Shown here one piece after another: positions 60,971 to 64,000 of a DNA stretch of 64,000 nucleotides. Each line of letters opens with the position of its first letter. The first letter of the stretch is position 1. Source of the stretch: CAZHHH01 sp052400685 (GTDB taxonomy: Bacteria; Bacteroidota; Bacteroidia; Bacteroidales; Marinilabiliaceae); assembly GCA_052400685.1 (NCBI GenBank), contig JBQTGJ010000006.1; one strand, written 5' to 3'. The translations under genes were made by a program, and so were the position numbers. The notes under the pieces were generated by a model. It ran no database searches, was not told the origin of the DNA, and saw only the letters and a list, made by a program, of their open reading frames with translations.

Positions 60971-61603
60971 TTATTCAATTCTAAAAGGCTGGTACTTTTC
61001 CAGTGGAACTAAAAAAGCATCAGGAAACCCCATTTTTTTTATCTTCTCCAACTCAACATTGGCCACACTACCGTCATAAGAGCCAACACAGTAACGATAG
61101 ATACGATCTTTCATATAATATTCGAACACATCATCAAAGCCCTCAAAATCGCTGACATAAACTGGGAACCGATAGGCCGCCAATTGAACCGTGTAACTAA
61201 CGCCAGCTAAAGGACCTATGGCATTAGACGAAGGCTGATAATCGGTTCGGGTTAACTTAAGGTTGCGCGTGTCTACCACAAAGAGATCCTTATAACCTAA
61301 CGCCTCATATTTTGATATTTGACTAGTCGCTTCAGCCATTGTATTGAAACGACCTACAGTATATCTAACAAACCCATCAGCGCAAACAAATTCGTATACT
61401 TTTTCAACATCCCGAAAAAAAGAAGGCTCACCAGGCGGCAATTTAAGAGCGACCATTTGAATGGTAAAATAAGGTACGCTAATATCTGCAACGGTAATAA
61501 TTTTTTTATTGGTTCTTAAATGAGCAAGCCTATCCCCAAAAGCCAAAGAAACATTACTAAAAACAACAATAATGATTAAAAGATTTCTTATCAGCTTATT
61601 CAT
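60971..61603 (-). CDS. Exported protein with two SPOR-like repeats
   Basis: 210 residues. Signal peptide 1-23 (IIIVVFSNVSLAFG). Two similar halves: ~45-110 (FTIQMVALKLPPGEPSFFRD, YTVGRFNTMAEATSQISKYE) and ~135-205 (YTVQLAAYRFPVYVSDFEGF, YCVGSYDGSVANVELEKIKK). This is the Y-x-V-Q-x-A and RY-x-VG pattern of SPOR folds, which bind denuded peptidoglycan. It follows the OmpA/PD40 gene on the same strand. A -7 box TATCTTTG lies at 61649-61656. It may anchor envelope machinery to the wall. Confidence 0.75.
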   Translation of the reverse strand: MNKLIRNLLIIIVVFSNVSLAFGDRLAHLRTNKKIITVADISVPYFTIQMVALKLPPGEPSFFRDVEKVYEFVCADGFVRYTVGRFNTMAEATSQISKYEALGYKDLFVVDTRNLKLTRTDYQPSSNAIGPLAGVSYTVQLAAYRFPVYVSDFEGFDDVFEYYMKDRIYRYCVGSYDGSVANVELEKIKKMGFPDAFLVPLEKYQPFRIE

Positions 61604-61648
61604 ATTTTGAATATTATATCAGGATTCTAAAGTACGTTAAATTAAATA

Positions 61649-61656
61649 CAAAGATA
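61649..61656 (-). promoter_or_regulatory. -7 box for the SPOR-like gene (and possibly rnpB)
   Basis: TATCTTTG on the minus strand, an exact TAnnTTTG match, 46 nt before the start codon at 61603. No -33 TTTG. Confidence 0.45.
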
Positions 61657-61661
61657 TTCCA

Positions 61662-63683
61662 TTAATTTTTGAAACGCCATACCACAACCTCAATTCTTCT
61701 ATTTTGTAGATGCTCCGCTTTATCACAAAGCTTTCCTCTTCGACATTTATTAAGAATATAGCGTTCGCCGTAACCGCGGGGAATATAATTCGACTCAGAA
61801 ACCCCTTTTGATTCCAAATATTTACCGGCAGCCTCTGCGATCGATTGAGAGGTATTTAAATTGGTTATCATATTTCCACGAGCATCTGTGTGTCCATTTA
61901 ATTTAATAACTACCTGTGGGTTATTCAAAAGATAGGCAGCAACTTGATCAAGTTTACGATACCCATCTGCTGTAATCGTATTACCTTCATAAGGTATCAC
62001 TAAGCCACTAATCTCATTCAAATCAGGCTCCTTAAATATCGGAGCTAAAAGAATTCCAGCTTTACCGACTTCTTTAAGCTCCATAATATTAGCATCAAGC
62101 GTATATGTTTTAAACTCGTCTTTGCTAACAGCAATATGAATATCCTGCCCCTCTTTACGATAAGCATCCGGAATGGGCACTTCAAAACGGCCATTGGATC
62201 CCGATGTAATGACGCCGATCTGTTTGCCGGTGACAGGATCTGTTAAGTTAATATTGGCGCCCTGAATAGCATTGCCATTGAAAGAACTGGTCACCACGCT
62301 TGCAAAAGAATCCGGGAAAATACTTAAATCAACCTTCACTTCTTCAACAGGTACCACCTCTGGTATAGTAACAGTATCAACGACGGTCTCTGGTAGCAGG
62401 CCTATGACAGGGGCAGTAGATTTCGCTTCCGGCTCTGACTCCTCTTCCCGATACTGTACATAAAAAATACCATCATTTCCTTCGCCGGTACGGTTGGTTG
62501 AAAGAAATCCCCGATTTTTATCTTTTGGATTTATCACATACCCAAAATCGTCTTTATATGAATTAAAAGGTTGCATCATATTTTCAGCAGCCGACCAAAC
62601 ACCATTTTCATTTTTACTCCTGTACAAATCAAGACCTCCAAATCCAACATGCCCATCGCTGGAAAAATAAAGAATATTATCAGTACTGACAAAAGGAAAC
62701 AACTCATCGCCAAAAGAATTAATTTTTGGTCCCAGATTTCTAACATTTGTCAAGGTTCGATTGGGTTTAATATCGGCCATCCATAAATCTTTTCCTCCAT
62801 AACCACCTGGTCGGTTGGAGACAAAAATCAAACTCTTACCATCAGGCGTTACAGCAGGATGGGCATTGTCATAATCATTACTATTAATATTAAGATCAAT
62901 ATCGTCCACCCAATCGGATCCATCAAAAACCACAGAAAATATTTTCAATTTATTATCACCACCCTTAACTCTAACCGTTCGGGTGTAATACATAGCCTTC
63001 TCATCCGGCGAAAAAGAAATGGCACCGACATGATAATCAAATACCAAATTACGTGAAAATACACGGGTATTTTTCAAGTTATCGCCATCCAAATCAGAAT
63101 AGTAAAGGCTCAAAAAATTACGTCCCTGACGGTCTTTTTTTCCACCTTCCTTTTCAGGAGAAGCTGATGAATAAACGATACCATCTTTATAATACTGAAC
63201 ACCAAACGATTGCCCAAATGTCATTATGGACGACGGGTTTACACGAACCGGCAAAAATTCCTGATTATTCATGGCCCATTCACAGGAACGAATCAATTCG
63301 TCAATCTGGCCTTGTCTTTCCGGATTTTGAGGACGTGCTTTACGATACAAATCAATGGCTCCTTCATAAAAACCAATTTTATGATTTATAAGCGCATACA
63401 CATAAAGGTCGTAGCCACTCAATTTATCCTCCTGCTCCATGAAATAATTAAAGGCTTCGTCAACATTGTTTAATTGATAATAACAATGTCCTACCTTAAG
63501 TTTACTCTCTGGATCCAGCTCATACCCATCCTCTACAATTTCATTAAAAATCTGAAGCGCTTCATAATATTCACCTCTATCGAACTGAGTGTTTGCACGA
63601 CGATACATGGAACTTTGTCCGGTAGCCAAAACCGGTAAAAAAACCATGACAAGAATCAATATTGAATGATAGGTAGGTCTCAT
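61662..63683 (-). CDS. OmpA-family protein with TPR and PD40 repeats, next to a PorP/SprF gene
   Basis: 673 residues from the ATG at 63683 (signal peptide MRPTYHSILILVMVFLPVLA); 15 more codons are open upstream. TPR region ~25-130 (YYEALQIFNEIVEDGYELDP). PD40 blades ~170-420 (GGKDLWMADIKPN, YFSSDGHVGFGGLDLY). A carboxypeptidase-regulatory-like domain ~470-550. OmpA domain ~570-673 (LNGHTDARGNMITNLNTSQS, NRRIEVVVWRF). In Bacteroidota, PorP/SprF genes are commonly followed by exactly such OmpA proteins, linked to type IX secretion or gliding-type surface structures. Confidence 0.9.
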   Translation of the reverse strand: MRPTYHSILILVMVFLPVLATGQSSMYRRANTQFDRGEYYEALQIFNEIVEDGYELDPESKLKVGHCYYQLNNVDEAFNYFMEQEDKLSGYDLYVYALINHKIGFYEGAIDLYRKARPQNPERQGQIDELIRSCEWAMNNQEFLPVRVNPSSIMTFGQSFGVQYYKDGIVYSSASPEKEGGKKDRQGRNFLSLYYSDLDGDNLKNTRVFSRNLVFDYHVGAISFSPDEKAMYYTRTVRVKGGDNKLKIFSVVFDGSDWVDDIDLNINSNDYDNAHPAVTPDGKSLIFVSNRPGGYGGKDLWMADIKPNRTLTNVRNLGPKINSFGDELFPFVSTDNILYFSSDGHVGFGGLDLYRSKNENGVWSAAENMMQPFNSYKDDFGYVINPKDKNRGFLSTNRTGEGNDGIFYVQYREEESEPEAKSTAPVIGLLPETVVDTVTIPEVVPVEEVKVDLSIFPDSFASVVTSSFNGNAIQGANINLTDPVTGKQIGVITSGSNGRFEVPIPDAYRKEGQDIHIAVSKDEFKTYTLDANIMELKEVGKAGILLAPIFKEPDLNEISGLVIPYEGNTITADGYRKLDQVAAYLLNNPQVVIKLNGHTDARGNMITNLNTSQSIAEAAGKYLESKGVSESNYIPRGYGERYILNKCRRGKLCDKAEHLQNRRIEVVVWRFKN

Positions 63684-63808
63684 ATATACTTCTTTAATTT
63701 TCAAAATACCGCCTAAAATGAACATCATAGGTTTAGGTTAACTCTGGTATAAACTAGTTTATATCTCATGTCAATGCAAGATAACAGAAACTAAAGCGAA
63801 TTTAAACA

Positions 63809-64000
63809 TTAAAAATAACGAATAGAACGCATACCAGGTCTTTTATTAAATGTAAAATCAAACTGAATCCCAATTTCATGGGATCCAGCCTGCGCATACT
63901 TATTTATTGAATCAAAAGAATAGTCGCCTGAATAACGTACCGTAAACTGTCTGTTAATGATATATTCGAGTAAAAATACGACATCAGTAGTAGTTCTGTA
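63809..64000 (-). CDS. PorP/SprF-family outer-membrane protein, partial (C-terminus only)
   Basis: Only the last 63 residues are in the window (YRTTTDVVFLLEYIINRQFT at the start of the visible part). They carry the family's C-terminal strands, YSGDYSFDSINKYAQAGSHE and the ending PGMRSIRYF, close to the SprF/PorP consensus. These proteins help attach type IX secretion products at the cell surface. Stop TAA at 63809-63811; the rest lies to the right of the window. The following OmpA/PD40 gene starts 125 bp downstream. Confidence 0.82.
   Translation of the reverse strand, partial: YRTTTDVVFLLEYIINRQFTVRYSGDYSFDSINKYAQAGSHEIGIQFDFTFNKRPGMRSIRYF

Noticed and set aside
1..64000. tRNA genes
   Set aside because: No cloverleaf with a GGTTCGAATCC-like T-arm was found by eye; a tRNA scan would be needed to exclude them fully.

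Overview
The window comes from a Bacteroidota chromosome, most likely a free-living or marine polysaccharide degrader of the Bacteroidales/Marinilabiliales type (this placement is inference). Evidence seen: two SusC/RagA transporters and a SusD, lipoproteins with Bacteroidota-style lipoboxes, a PorP/SprF-family protein, NigD-like and DUF3078 proteins, and promoters of the TTTG-N19/20-TAnnTTTG type instead of sigma70 boxes.

Layout, left to right. 1-2528: 5' part of a susC gene running off the left edge. 3.1-7.5 kb: surface-glycan island (two GT4 glycosyltransferases around asnB). 7.9-13.5 kb: M18 aminopeptidase, a 900-bp repeat-filled gap, a PAP2 phosphatase and a degenerate-GH3/serine-hydrolase fusion. 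13.8-25.9 kb: a beta-glucan (laminarin-type) utilisation locus read leftward: propeller/LuxR membrane regulator, susC, susD, PKD lipoprotein, GH16; a lone receiver protein sits at its end. 25.9-32.1 kb: OmpA/PD40 protein, PlsC acyltransferase, DUF3078 protein, MscS channel, NigD-like lipoprotein. 32.4-34.7 kb: nitrogen operon (outer-membrane protein, PII, ammonium transporter). 35.6-40.9 kb: two linked histidine kinases. 41-52.9 kb: housekeeping and envelope genes (msrA, oxidoreductase, rarA, kdsA, two M48 lipoproteases, DMT transporter, C1 peptidase, two hotdog proteins, RNA methyltransferase, ferritin). 53.3-58.1 kb: biotin carboxylase plus biotin carrier, prfC, thioesterase-like and DUF2179 proteins. 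58.1-59.2 kb: a decayed segment. 59.3-64 kb: YihY/BrkB membrane protein, rnpB (RNase P RNA), SPOR-like protein, OmpA/PD40 protein and a PorP/SprF-family C-terminus.

The most unusual content is not coding. About 16 intergenic sites carry copies of a ~141-bp hairpin-forming element with terminal inverted repeats and 6-bp AT-rich target duplications (TAATTA and relatives; five exact duplications are visible). There are two subfamilies whose three terminal repeats changed together while the core hairpin kept pairing. One copy has inserted in frame into the signal peptide of the beta-glucan-locus regulator. Removing the element and one target copy (147 bp) restores a textbook signal peptide. Several copies touch stop codons or fill the gaps of the susD-GH16 operon. 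I saw no gene that could mobilise it in the window.

The second strong signal is regulatory. Both susC genes carry the same 48-bp module of four CTCA-like half-sites with identical internal spacing, placed exactly 35 bp upstream of a TAnnTTTG -7 box in both cases, which implies one shared activator. Two further repeat families (a ~95-bp leader-like repeat and REP-like palindromes) lie at 6.3-9.9 kb and 22.6 kb.
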